A DNA stretch of 21,261 nucleotides from IMG/VR virus record IMGVR_UViG_3300009149_007059, positions 1 to 21,261 of that record. One strand, given 5' to 3'. Positions 1-7,966 of the stretch are shown piece after piece (the first letter of the stretch is position 1; every line of letters starts with the position of its first letter). Under the pieces are notes generated by a model. It did not search any database, was not told the DNA's origin, and saw nothing but the letters and a program-made list of their open reading frames with translations. The DNA comes from a virus. The position numbers and the translations under genes were made by a program.

Positions 1-549
1 GATGAAGATGAAGTTGAAGATGAAGTTGACGATGATGGTGATGTTATGTTTAAGTTTAATACTAATAATCATAAAATAGAAGGAAAACACGCATTAAAAA
101 GAGATACAATTTTTAAAGGTAAGATTGAAGAAGTTAATGAAGAATCAGAGCATTATACATCACAAGACGATTTTAATCTTAATAGTGGATTACCAATTGA
201 AACTGGCACAATGTATGAATTTGAAAGTAAATATCATGAAGAATATATTGGTAGACTTAATTTATCAAAGGATGTATATGATTTATTAAGTGAAAATACC
301 GAATTAGATTTTTCGTCAAATAGAAGAAAACCAAATAGGCAAGCATTTAATGATTATTATAAAATGTTGTTGGATAATATAGGTCATGATTTTACTAAAT
401 CAGAAATTTTTGTTGAATTATCATATTACTTTACTGATAATATATTTAATATGTTTAAATTATTAGATAAAGAATATGCAACACAAATAATAATAGAATT
501 AAAAAAAAGTGGTTATTTAGATAATCTTAATAATATAAATTTTATATAA
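1..549 (+). CDS. 3' part of an unknown acidic phage protein (5' end outside window)
   Basis: The frame is open from base 1. The first 15 codons encode an acidic stretch (DEDEVEDEVDDDGDV) that runs directly into the methionine at 46. That ATG has no A-rich leader of the kind seen before neighbouring genes, so I treat the gene as entering from upstream rather than starting at 46. The visible part is about 182 residues: an acidic linker, a charged middle, and a C-terminal half (from about residue 110 counting from the 46 ATG) that looks like a compact helical domain rich in F, Y, I and L. No family was recognised. It ends in TAA 17 bases before the ribonucleotide reductase ATG, so the two are probably co-transcribed. 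An ATG start at 46, giving 167 residues, remains possible. Confidence 0.7.
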   Translation, partial: DEDEVEDEVDDDGDVMFKFNTNNHKIEGKHALKRDTIFKGKIEEVNEESEHYTSQDDFNLNSGLPIETGTMYEFESKYHEEYIGRLNLSKDVYDLLSENTELDFSSNRRKPNRQAFNDYYKMLLDNIGHDFTKSEIFVELSYYFTDNIFNMFKLLDKEYATQIIIELKKSGYLDNLNNINFI

Positions 550-566
550 AAAATAAAAAAATAAAA

Positions 567-3113
567 ATGAATTATACAAGGGAAGAAGCATATGATGCAA
601 CATTGAGTTATTTTAATGGTGATACTTTAGCAGCTGATGTTTGGGTCAATAAATATGCATTAAAAGAAACTAAAGATGGTGGAACTGTTTATCATGAAAA
701 AACACCTGATGATATGCATAAAAGACTTGCAAGAGAATTACATAGAATTGAAATGAAATATGAAAATCCATTATCAGAAGAATTAATATTTGATTCTTTA
801 AAGAAATTTAAATATATAATCCCACAGGGTTCTCCAATGTCTGGGATAGGTAACATAAATCAAGTTTTGTCGTTATCTAATTGCTTTGTTGTTGGGAATC
901 CATCAGATTCTTATGGATCAATCATGCAAATTGATGAAGAACAAATACAATTGATGAAACGTAGGGGAGGTGTGGGACACGATCTTTCACATATTAGACC
1001 AGCTGGATTACCTGTTAAAAATTCTGCATTAACATCAACAGGACTAGTTCCTTTTATGGATAGATATTCAAATTCAACAAATGAAGTTGCGCAAGGGGGG
1101 AGAAGAGGAGCACTAATGTTAACTTGTTCCATTAAACATCCTGATTCAGAACAATTTATAGATGCCAAATTGGAACAAGGTAAAGTTACAGGAGCAAATA
1201 TTTCTGTTAAAATTACTGATGATTTTATGAAAGCTGTTAAGAATTCTAAAATGTTTAATCAAATATTTCCTATTGATTCAAAAAATCCAATTGTTAAAAA
1301 AGAGGTTGATGCAGAAAAATTGTGGAAAAAAATTATACATAATGCTTGGAAATCTGCTGAACCAGGAATATTATTTTGGGACACTATTATGAAAGAATCT
1401 GTTCCTGATTGTTATCAAGAACACGGATTTACAACAATATCAACGAATCCTTGTGGTGAGATAACCCTCTGTCCTTATGATAGTTGTAGATTATTAGCAA
1501 TTAATCTTTATGGTTTTGTTGTTAATCCATTTACAAAAGATGCTTATTTTGATTGGGATAAATTTAAACAATATGTTATTTATTCTGAACGATTTATGGA
1601 TGATATTGTTGATTTAGAGATTGAAAAAATTGATATGATTCTTGAAAAAATTGAAAATGATCCAGAAGATGTAAAAACTAAAAGCACCGAAAAAGAAACA
1701 TGGCTAAAAATAAAAGATATGACTATAAAAGGTCGTAGAACAGGATTAGGTGTTACAGCTGAAGGTGATATGTTAGCAGCATTAGGATATATTTATGGTA
1801 CAAAAGATGCAACAATTTTTTCAACAGAAGTTCATAAAGCTTTAGCAATAAATGCATATAAATCTTCTGCAATTATGGCTAAAGAACGTGGTTCTTTCCA
1901 TATTTATGATTATAAAAAAGAAGAAGGTAATCCATTTGTTTCAAGATTAAAAGACGCTGATCCTGAATTAGATACAATGTTAAAAGAATATGGTCGAAGA
2001 AATATTGCACTTCTTACAATTGCGCCAACAGGGTCTGTTTCTATTATGACACAAACTACATCTGGTATTGAACCAGCATATCTTGTATCATACAAAAGAA
2101 GAAGAAAAATTAATCCTACTGATAAAAGTGGTAGAGTTGATTTTATAGATGCAGAAGGTGTTAAATGGGAAGAATATAATGTATTCCATCATAAATTTGA
2201 AACATGGTTAGAAATAAATGGGTATGATATTGCTGATGTTAAACAAATGTCAGATTCAGATTTGAAAGAAATTATTAAGAAATCCCCATATTATAAAGCA
2301 ACTTCTAATGATGTTGATTGGGTTGAAAAAGTTAATATGCAAGGAAAAATTCAGAAGTTCGTTGATCATTCTATATCAGTGACAGTTAATTTACCAGAAA
2401 ATGTAACAGAAGACGTTGTTTCTAAAGTTTACGAAACTGGATGGAAAAGTGGATGTAAAGGTATTACTGTTTATCGTGATGGTTCACGACAAGGTGTTAT
2501 TATGTCTAATGAAGGAACAACACAAAATGTTGTTAAAGATGTAAAGGAAAATAACGCAAAACCAAGACCAAAAAGGTTACCATGTGATGTTGTTAGATTT
2601 ATTAACAATAAAGAAAAATGGATTGGATTTTTAGGTATAATGTTAGATGATGATAAAAATGAATATCCATATGAGTTATTTACTGGATTAGCTGATAAAT
2701 TCTATATTCCTAATAATGTTGAAAGTGGAGAAATTGTTAGAAATAAGAAAGATGGTAAAACAAGATATGATTTTACATATAAAGATAAGGATGGGTACGC
2801 TGTTACTATGGAAGGCTTAAATAGAGCGTTTGATAGAGAGTTTTGGAACACTAGCAAATTAATATCAGCGTTTTTGAGACATAGAATACATTTACCAAGT
2901 GTAATAGATTTAATTGATACGTTACAGTTAGACTATAATAATGATGTCTTTGGAACATGGAAAAGTGGTGTTAAACGAACAATTAAAAAATATATTAATT
3001 CAACTGTTGTTGATGAATCTTGTCCTATATGTGGAGCAGTTGCACCAGATTTAACATATGTGGAAGGGTGCAAGACATGCAGGAAATGCTCGTGGTCAAA
3101 ATGTGAAAGTTAG
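567..3113 (+). CDS. nrdJ: adenosylcobalamin-dependent class II ribonucleotide reductase
   Basis: This enzyme reduces ribonucleotides to deoxyribonucleotides in the cytoplasm, using a radical made from coenzyme B12. It needs no oxygen and no separate radical subunit. The 848 residues show the RNR barrel signatures: the first redox cysteine in SNCFVV (C106), the finger-loop NPCGEI with N294, radical cysteine C296 and E298, and the APTGSVS phosphate-binding loop near residue 489. The C-terminus (819-846) carries six cysteines (CPIC, then CxxCxxC, then C), the zinc-ribbon-like tail typical of the B12-dependent NrdJ group, which feeds electrons to the active site. There is no N-terminal ATP-cone, so allosteric activity control is probably absent. 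It ends in adjacent TAG TGA stops. No intein or frameshift is visible. In a phage its role would be supplying dNTPs for replication. Confidence 0.93.
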   Translation: MNYTREEAYDATLSYFNGDTLAADVWVNKYALKETKDGGTVYHEKTPDDMHKRLARELHRIEMKYENPLSEELIFDSLKKFKYIIPQGSPMSGIGNINQVLSLSNCFVVGNPSDSYGSIMQIDEEQIQLMKRRGGVGHDLSHIRPAGLPVKNSALTSTGLVPFMDRYSNSTNEVAQGGRRGALMLTCSIKHPDSEQFIDAKLEQGKVTGANISVKITDDFMKAVKNSKMFNQIFPIDSKNPIVKKEVDAEKLWKKIIHNAWKSAEPGILFWDTIMKESVPDCYQEHGFTTISTNPCGEITLCPYDSCRLLAINLYGFVVNPFTKDAYFDWDKFKQYVIYSERFMDDIVDLEIEKIDMILEKIENDPEDVKTKSTEKETWLKIKDMTIKGRRTGLGVTAEGDMLAALGYIYGTKDATIFSTEVHKALAINAYKSSAIMAKERGSFHIYDYKKEEGNPFVSRLKDADPELDTMLKEYGRRNIALLTIAPTGSVSIMTQTTSGIEPAYLVSYKRRRKINPTDKSGRVDFIDAEGVKWEEYNVFHHKFETWLEINGYDIADVKQMSDSDLKEIIKKSPYYKATSNDVDWVEKVNMQGKIQKFVDHSISVTVNLPENVTEDVVSKVYETGWKSGCKGITVYRDGSRQGVIMSNEGTTQNVVKDVKENNAKPRPKRLPCDVVRFINNKEKWIGFLGIMLDDDKNEYPYELFTGLADKFYIPNNVESGEIVRNKKDGKTRYDFTYKDKDGYAVTMEGLNRAFDREFWNTSKLISAFLRHRIHLPSVIDLIDTLQLDYNNDVFGTWKSGVKRTIKKYINSTVVDESCPICGAVAPDLTYVEGCKTCRKCSWSKCES

Positions 3114-3156
3114 TGACAATTAGATACTTACAAGAATTTTAAATAAAAATTATAAT

Positions 3157-3492
3157 ATGAAAAATAAATATAACACACCAAGATTAGATTGTGAAAATGT
3201 TGTAACATTTACATGTTCAACGTATGCATTAGATGGGATAATAGAATTGTTAGAAAATATGAAAGCTATGGGGTCTATGGGATGCACTAGAGATATAATA
3301 GTTAATTGGGGAGGTGAAGGAAATAATGTTATTTGTTTTGATGGTGATGGTGGTGATAAGCTTAATAATATAAGTATAAACGGCTTAACTCAAACACAAT
3401 GGAAAGAAGAAAGAAAAAGATTAGAAGAAATTAGAACTTCATTTGGAACAGATAATGATCAAAATGATGATATTAGTGAAAATTGTCAATAA
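3157..3492 (+). CDS. unknown small phage protein
   Basis: The product is 111 residues and I recognise no family. The N-terminal part (about 10-45) contains three cysteines and a helix-like segment; a glycine-rich stretch follows (about 50-68, GGEGNN and GDGGD), then a charged helix (about 80-95) and an acidic tail. The start is preceded by an A/T leader (aaataaaaattataat) resembling that of the following gene. It lies 43 bases after nrdJ and 22 bases before the glycosyltransferase gene, so it is probably part of the same transcript. Nothing in it indicates a metabolic role. Confidence 0.75.
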   Translation: MKNKYNTPRLDCENVVTFTCSTYALDGIIELLENMKAMGSMGCTRDIIVNWGGEGNNVICFDGDGGDKLNNISINGLTQTQWKEERKRLEEIRTSFGTDNDQNDDISENCQ

Positions 3493-3514
3493 AAAAATTA
3501 TAATAAAAATATAA

Positions 3515-4687
3515 ATGGTTGAATTTATACCCAATTTTAAAGATGATAATGCTATTTTAGAAATAGTCGGTGATGATGATAACATTTACCATGTTGATTT
3601 TATTGATATTGATAATGATAAAGTATTATATTCAAGTGATATTGGTGTAAATCATTGGTCAAAATTATCTAAGATATCAGAATTTAATGTTACAGTTAAA
3701 GTTACACTTAATGATGAAATAGTATTTGAACGAAATAAGAATGATAAATTTAATAAAGTTTATGTTTTATTTGGATCAAATGCATTAGGTGATAATATTG
3801 CATGGATTCCATATGTAGAAGAATATAGAAAAACTTATAATACTAAAGTTATATTATATACTAATTTCAATTATTTATTTGATAAAGTATATCCAGATAT
3901 AATATTTACTGATATTAATGATCCAGATAATATAAATGATGTTGATAAAAAATTTAAAATAGATTATGGTCCTGAATTTTATATAAAAGATGGTAAATAT
4001 AAAACTGAGGAATGGTATATAGTAAACAAAAAATTTGATAATGATGTTGAGTATTTTGATTATAGGACACAATCGTTACAATCAAATGCTGCATTAATAT
4101 TAGGATTATCAAAAAATGAGATTGTTTCTAAAGTTAATATCCCTGATAATAATGGGCCAAAAATAAAAGGGAAATATGTTGTTGTTGCCATTCAATCTAC
4201 AGCACAATTAAAATATTGGAATAATGTGGTGGGATGGGGGAGATTATTTGATTTTCTTAAAAAGAATGGATATAAAGTTGTCATAATAGATAAATATAAA
4301 AGTTTTGGAACTGTTGGTTTTTATAATGAAGCACCAAAAGGAAAAAATGTTATTTTTAAAACAGGAAATATACCTTTAAGTGAAAGAATAATTGATATAA
4401 AATATGCTGATATGATGATAACAATAAGTTCTGGGTTAGCGTGGTTGTCTTGGGCAATAGGGACACCTGTGGTTATGATTAGTGGTTTTACAAAACCTTG
4501 GAACGAGTTTCAATCAAATGTTGAAAGGGTGTATAATGATAAAGTGTGTAATGGGTGTTGGAATGATATAAGTGTTAAATATGATATATTTAATTGGATG
4601 TCGTGTCCAAGAAATAAAGCATTTGAATGTTCAACATCAATTGAACCAAGACAAGTTATAGATAGTGTCAAAAAATTTATGAAATAA
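3515..4687 (+). CDS. TibC/Aah-like heptosyltransferase family glycosyltransferase (GT-B, GT9-like)
   Basis: The 390 residues match the layout of the bacterial autotransporter heptosyltransferases (TibC, Aah): an N-terminal beta-rich domain (1-80), a GT-B Rossmann start with GDNIAWIPYVEEYR (D93), the QSTAQLKYWNN motif (K233), the SSGLAWLSWAIGTPVVMISG nucleotide-sugar region (305-324), and a C-terminal CNGCWND...CP...FEC segment. Cysteines 345, 348, 364 and 372 match the four-cysteine iron site reported for TibC. Known members transfer heptose from ADP-heptose to serines of autotransporter passenger domains in the cytoplasm. Here the acceptor is unknown: a phage virion protein, a host surface protein, or another sugar acceptor. 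The gene follows nrdJ and a small unknown gene on the plus strand, and its stop is only 3 bases from the stop of the convergent gene. Family membership is well supported; sugar and substrate are inference. Confidence 0.88.
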   Translation: MVEFIPNFKDDNAILEIVGDDDNIYHVDFIDIDNDKVLYSSDIGVNHWSKLSKISEFNVTVKVTLNDEIVFERNKNDKFNKVYVLFGSNALGDNIAWIPYVEEYRKTYNTKVILYTNFNYLFDKVYPDIIFTDINDPDNINDVDKKFKIDYGPEFYIKDGKYKTEEWYIVNKKFDNDVEYFDYRTQSLQSNAALILGLSKNEIVSKVNIPDNNGPKIKGKYVVVAIQSTAQLKYWNNVVGWGRLFDFLKKNGYKVVIIDKYKSFGTVGFYNEAPKGKNVIFKTGNIPLSERIIDIKYADMMITISSGLAWLSWAIGTPVVMISGFTKPWNEFQSNVERVYNDKVCNGCWNDISVKYDIFNWMSCPRNKAFECSTSIEPRQVIDSVKKFMK

Positions 4688-4690
4688 AAA

Positions 4691-5041
4691 TTACCATTTT
4701 AATTGTTTCATCTTTATTTTTCTTTTTTCTGTTGTATATCTTATTGAATTAATATTTTTTAATGCATTATCATGTTGCTGTATATAATACCTTAATTTTT
4801 CTTTTTCATTTTTGATGTTTTTTGATGTTGTTAAAATACCTTTAATTAATATCAAATTTAAAAATAATGTTGTTACCGTGATTTGGTTTATTTCTAATGT
4901 TGCATTATATGCTATTATATTAAAAATTGCTATTAATGTTGTGACAATTATAAATATTATATTTAAAGATGATATATCGTGTTTTTTGTTGGTTATGCAT
5001 AATTTATAATAGTTTAAGTCTCCTTTGTTATAATTTAGCAT
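4691..5041 (-). CDS. small two-TM membrane protein (third of three tandem genes)
   Basis: The 116 residues comprise an N-terminal polar segment (1-24), two hydrophobic helices (about 25-46 and 52-70) with a short polar hairpin between them, and a C-terminal charged helix rich in lysine and glutamate (about 72-112). The predicted topology has both ends in the cytoplasm. It overlaps the preceding gene by 14 bases and is the last of three genes with this plan, so translation is probably coupled. No family is recognised. Candidates by topology alone are a holin-like protein, a superinfection-exclusion protein, or a 2TM effector of the SLATT type; the sequence does not decide between them. Confidence 0.72.
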   Translation of the reverse strand: MLNYNKGDLNYYKLCITNKKHDISSLNIIFIIVTTLIAIFNIIAYNATLEINQITVTTLFLNLILIKGILTTSKNIKNEKEKLRYYIQQHDNALKNINSIRYTTEKRKIKMKQLKW

Positions 5042-5399
5042 TTTTAAAAAATTTAAATTTATTTAACTTTTTAAGTTTTTTGATTCTTTTTTTAATTAAG
5101 TATTTTTTTGGATCAACTTCTTTTAATTTATTATAGTAACTATCTTTGGTACTATTTAGTGTTTTTTTACTTCTCTTATAAGTGTAATAATTAGCAATTA
5201 ATGAACCTACCCAAACTAAAGAAAATATACCTTGAGGTATATCTACATCTGTTGAAAAACTATTTATAAAATTTATTACATATAATAATGATACAACAAC
5301 ACACATAATTAGATATAATAGCATAAACACCCGAAATTTTTTTTGTCGTTTATACATACTTTTTAATAATACTAAATAATCATCATCAAATGAATTCAT
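5028..5399 (-). CDS. small two-TM membrane protein (second of three tandem genes)
   Basis: The 123 residues begin with a cytoplasmic segment of about 22 residues ending in a basic patch (KRQKKFR). Two membrane helices follow (about 23-46 and 55-74), then a long, very basic C-terminal helix ending in repeated KK-L-KK motifs. The start ATG overlaps the stop of the upstream gene as ATGA, indicating translational coupling. The plan is the same as both flanking genes although sequence identity by eye is low. The strongly basic tail could bind nucleic acid or the membrane surface, but this is only inferred from charge. Confidence 0.72.
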   Translation of the reverse strand: MNSFDDDYLVLLKSMYKRQKKFRVFMLLYLIMCVVVSLLYVINFINSFSTDVDIPQGIFSLVWVGSLIANYYTYKRSKKTLNSTKDSYYNKLKEVDPKKYLIKKRIKKLKKLNKFKFFKNAKL

Positions 5400-5755
5400 T
5401 TTATTTTTTTAAGTTTTTCTTTCCTTGTTATTTGTTTAAGATTTTTATCATTAGAAGTATCTAATAATTTAAAAATTTCAGTTTTAAGATATTTTATTTC
5501 TAACCTATTATCTCTTATTCTTTTGTATTGCGAATATATGAATAATCCACTAAAACACCAAGAAATAAATAAAATAAATACTAATAATGGTATTATTTTT
5601 ATTGTTGATATCGATATAATATTACATAATAAAAGAATAAATAAAAATAAACTAGTGATTACAAAATAAAAATTGTTGAGTTCTGTGTATGTTTTTATTG
5701 TGCTCCTTTTGTTTTTTAATAATATTTTTGTGTACTCTGAACTAAGTTGTGTCAT
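5396..5755 (-). CDS. small two-TM membrane protein (first of three tandem genes)
   Basis: The 119 residues comprise a polar N-terminal helix (1-28), two strongly hydrophobic segments (about 29-50 and 53-75) and a basic, coiled-coil-like C-terminus (78-119, ending KEKLKKIK). It is the first gene of a three-gene overlapping cluster read on the minus strand and starts just downstream of a terminator-like hairpin (5768-5797). No Bacteroidota-type promoter is obvious in the short leader, so it may be reached by readthrough from the AAA+ gene or by a promoter I cannot recognise. The function is unknown. Confidence 0.72.
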   Translation of the reverse strand: MTQLSSEYTKILLKNKRSTIKTYTELNNFYFVITSLFLFILLLCNIISISTIKIIPLLVFILFISWCFSGLFIYSQYKRIRDNRLEIKYLKTEIFKLLDTSNDKNLKQITRKEKLKKIK

Positions 5756-5767
5756 AAAATATAATAT

Positions 5768-5797
5768 AAAAAAGCCGCATAGAAATACGACTTTTTT
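5768..5797 (-). terminator. imperfect hairpin with T tract after the AAA+ gene
   Basis: Arms 5768-5779 and 5786-5797 pair over 12 positions with two mismatches around a six-base loop. The outer part is six A:T pairs, giving an A tract on one side and a T tract on the other, so it can act in either direction. It lies between the AAA+ gene stop (5819) and the first two-TM gene start (5755). Confidence 0.55.
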
Positions 5798-5818
5798 GGG
5801 TTTGTTTTACATCAGAGG

Positions 5819-7084
5819 TTATTCATCATCAACGTGTTTCATAATGGCATCACGAAACTTGTTGAATCTTTTATCTCCTAAGAATTCCTCAGCTGCTTTA
5901 TTATCTTTACTGCTTTCAGATAAGTTGTATTCAGCATCAAGAACATGTAATAAGTAACCAACGATTTCATCCTCAGAGATTGTTTGTAAGAACTTAATTA
6001 GGTTCTCATTTTGGATCTTTTTCAAGCTTGAAACTTTACGTTCCTTCATGTTGGCAAGAAGTTCTGATTTCTTATCTCTGTTGAAGTTTTTGATGTCTGT
6101 TTCTAATTCATCATATTTATTCAATACATCATCAAGTGTGATTTTAAGGGTATCTTGACAATATCTCATAAATCTAGCATTTGATGCTCCAACATATCCA
6201 TGTCCTATTTGTTTGATGTCATTTAAAAATGCGCTGATGTGTGGGAACTTTTTGAATTGTTTTGGTGTTCCATCATCATTAAGAACAAGTTTTATATCAC
6301 CATTTTGATCTATTTCTTTTTTGGTTTCCCATTTTCCAAAATTTTCAAAAATGTAGTCAGAAAGGAAAGTCCAAGAACGAGGAGTAGCATATGCTTTATT
6401 TCTTTGGTTTCTTTCATCTGGTTTTTTGTAATAATGCTCTGTGTGAGTTTTTAAGAATTGTATAATTACAGGTGAAACATGTTCATTTGCATAATTCTCT
6501 ACCCATTCAGGATAAGGTAATGTGTGTTCAATGTGAATCAATCTGTTATTGAGAGCTTGATCAAATTCTTCAACATCTGTACCATCTTCCTCACCAAGGT
6601 TACCTGATGAACACATTAATACATTTTTATTAAATTTGAAAAATGCTCCAATTTCTCTTTCAAGCAACATTTGAAGCGCAGCATTACGAACAGCAAGTGT
6701 AGAACGGTTCAATTCTTCAAAGTGGATCAATGTAGGCTTTTCATTTGCCATATATGCCCATTTTGGCACAACATGAGAAAGAGATTTTTGGATTTTTCCA
6801 TCAATTGTAACATCCCCAATTGTTGGGAATAATCCAACATCAGTTTCATCAACCATTGATAAACGAATATCAAAATATTGATATCCTAACTTATTTGCGA
6901 TTGAACGCATCATAGCTGATTTTGCATAACCAGGAGCAGCTGAAATATACAACACCCCACTTTTTGCGTTCATTATTTTGAAGTACCTTTTTTCTCTATC
7001 TGATAGAGACTCAAACTTAGTTGGGAATCTATTAGCTTCTTCCATTGATACGCCTTTTGAAATCTCTTTTCTTTTTGTAACCAT
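5819..7084 (-). CDS. MoxR/RavA-like AAA+ ATPase
   Basis: The 421-residue protein has an AAA+ core at about residues 40-200. Walker A is SAAPGYAKS (48-56, with K55); the alanine before the lysine is normal for the RavA/MoxR group (RavA has GPPGIAKS). Walker B is LIHFEE (119-124), with Glu replacing the usual Asp. A sensor-1-like SSGN lies at 159-162 and an arginine-finger-like NNRL at 179-182. The C-terminal 220 residues are helical and unassigned. MoxR ATPases remodel or mature protein complexes together with a VWA-domain partner, and a VWA-metallopeptidase-like protein is encoded two genes upstream (9111-10721), which supports that pairing. The gene has its own host-type promoter (7143-7172). 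Being in the cytoplasm, it could act on virion or host complexes; the target is unknown. Confidence 0.85.
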   Translation of the reverse strand: MVTKRKEISKGVSMEEANRFPTKFESLSDREKRYFKIMNAKSGVLYISAAPGYAKSAMMRSIANKLGYQYFDIRLSMVDETDVGLFPTIGDVTIDGKIQKSLSHVVPKWAYMANEKPTLIHFEELNRSTLAVRNAALQMLLEREIGAFFKFNKNVLMCSSGNLGEEDGTDVEEFDQALNNRLIHIEHTLPYPEWVENYANEHVSPVIIQFLKTHTEHYYKKPDERNQRNKAYATPRSWTFLSDYIFENFGKWETKKEIDQNGDIKLVLNDDGTPKQFKKFPHISAFLNDIKQIGHGYVGASNARFMRYCQDTLKITLDDVLNKYDELETDIKNFNRDKKSELLANMKERKVSSLKKIQNENLIKFLQTISEDEIVGYLLHVLDAEYNLSESSKDNKAAEEFLGDKRFNKFRDAIMKHVDDE

Positions 7085-7142
7085 AATTTCGTTTTTAATT
7101 GTTATTATTTAATTTAAAAATTATTATTTTTTAATTGCTTTA

Positions 7143-7172
7143 CAAATGTAAGTAAAAAAATTTAATTATCAA
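7143..7172 (-). promoter_or_regulatory. Bacteroidota-type promoter for the AAA+ gene
   Basis: On the minus strand, TTG (7172-7170), a 19-base spacer and TACATTTG (7150-7143) match the Bacteroidota sigma-A consensus TTG-N19/20-TAnnTTTG. The element fits exactly between the stop of the 234-residue gene and the AAA+ ATG at 7084, leaving a leader of roughly 50 bases. Confidence 0.75.
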
Positions 7173-7178
7173 AATGTA

Positions 7179-7883
7179 TTATAAAATAAAACCTAAATTT
7201 TTTATTTTTTCTTCTATCTTACTTAATGTCAAATCACTGGTGATACCTAAAAAACCACCTTCATCCATTTGTATTTCGCCAAGTTCAAGATTTTTTAATT
7301 CTGGTAATTCTGATAAAATATCTTCATCACACATAACACCATCTTTATTTACTATTATACCAATATTTATACCATTTTCATTATACATATCTATTTGCCA
7401 ATCAATTTTTGAATTACTAAAATCAATAATTTCTAAATCATACTTAGATATATTTATGTTTGTTGTGGGTGTAATAGGTGTAATGGGTGTAATGGGTGTA
7501 TTACGTTTAACATGTGCAGACTGTTTAACTAATGTTGCATATGATAGAACATCAATACCATATTCTAAAATCTTACCAACAGGGTAATGTGGACGTTTTT
7601 TGTTTGTTAACCTATCAAGTGTTATTTTAGGTTTTAATACCTTCAATTCACAAAATCCAGCATGACCATGTTCTTGTATTGTGACTATTTCTACTTCGCC
7701 TATTGGATAAGCACCTGTTATAGAAACTATATCATGAAGCAAAAAACCATAATGTTTTTTTCTTTCTTCTGTGGTGTAAACATCCACTAAACCTTTTTCG
7801 CAATATTCAGAATGTGTATTTTTAAACATGTTTCTACCACCTTCTCTTATGAATTCTCTTTCGTTAGATTTGTAATTGTCCAT
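7179..7883 (-). CDS. unknown protein with a TPI-repeat linker, within the AAA+/VWA cluster
   Basis: The 234 residues appear to form two parts joined by a linker (about 128-141) made of repeated Thr-Pro-Ile triplets. The N-terminal part (1-125) has several H, C and G residues (for example EHGHAGFCEL at 71-80) and a beta-rich look. The C-terminal part (145-234) is acidic and ends in a predicted helix. No family is recognised. It sits between the AAA+ gene and the gene preceding it, inside the AAA+/VWA cluster, so it may be a substrate or adaptor of that machine. A TATCTTTG -7 element lies 24 bases upstream of its ATG. Confidence 0.75.
   Translation of the reverse strand: MDNYKSNEREFIREGGRNMFKNTHSEYCEKGLVDVYTTEERKKHYGFLLHDIVSITGAYPIGEVEIVTIQEHGHAGFCELKVLKPKITLDRLTNKKRPHYPVGKILEYGIDVLSYATLVKQSAHVKRNTPITPITPITPTTNINISKYDLEIIDFSNSKIDWQIDMYNENGINIGIIVNKDGVMCDEDILSELPELKNLELGEIQMDEGGFLGITSDLTLSKIEEKIKNLGFIL
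7466..7502 (-). repeat. 9-base tandem repeat encoding Thr-Pro-Ile units
   Basis: About four near-identical copies of a 9-base unit (plus-strand ggtgtaatg-type) lie within the 234-residue gene and encode a TPI-TPI-TPI linker. Because the unit is a multiple of three, copy-number changes would lengthen or shorten the linker without shifting the frame. Confidence 0.75.
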
Positions 7884-7907
7884 TTTTTAAGTTTTAAAGT
7901 TATAATA

Positions 7908-7915
7908 CAAAGATA
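7908..7915 (-). promoter_or_regulatory. -7 promoter element (TATCTTTG) for the 234-residue gene
   Basis: TATCTTTG on the minus strand matches the Bacteroidota TAnnTTTG element and lies just upstream of the ATG at 7883. The expected TTG about 20 bases further up is not present (TTA instead), so strength is uncertain. Confidence 0.5.
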
Positions 7916-7966
7916 AATATAATTTTTTAATTTATAAACTATATTGTATATATTTTTATTGTTTTA

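Noticed and set aside
911-2095. Minus-strand frames opposite nrdJ
   Set aside because: They lie entirely within the well-supported RNR gene on the other strand and show no protein-like features.
5673-5957. 94-codon plus-strand frame
   Set aside because: It overlaps the ends of two well-supported minus-strand genes and runs through the terminator hairpin.
7440-7510. Possible CRISPR-like repeats
   Set aside because: The unit is 9 bases with no spacers and is part of a reading frame.
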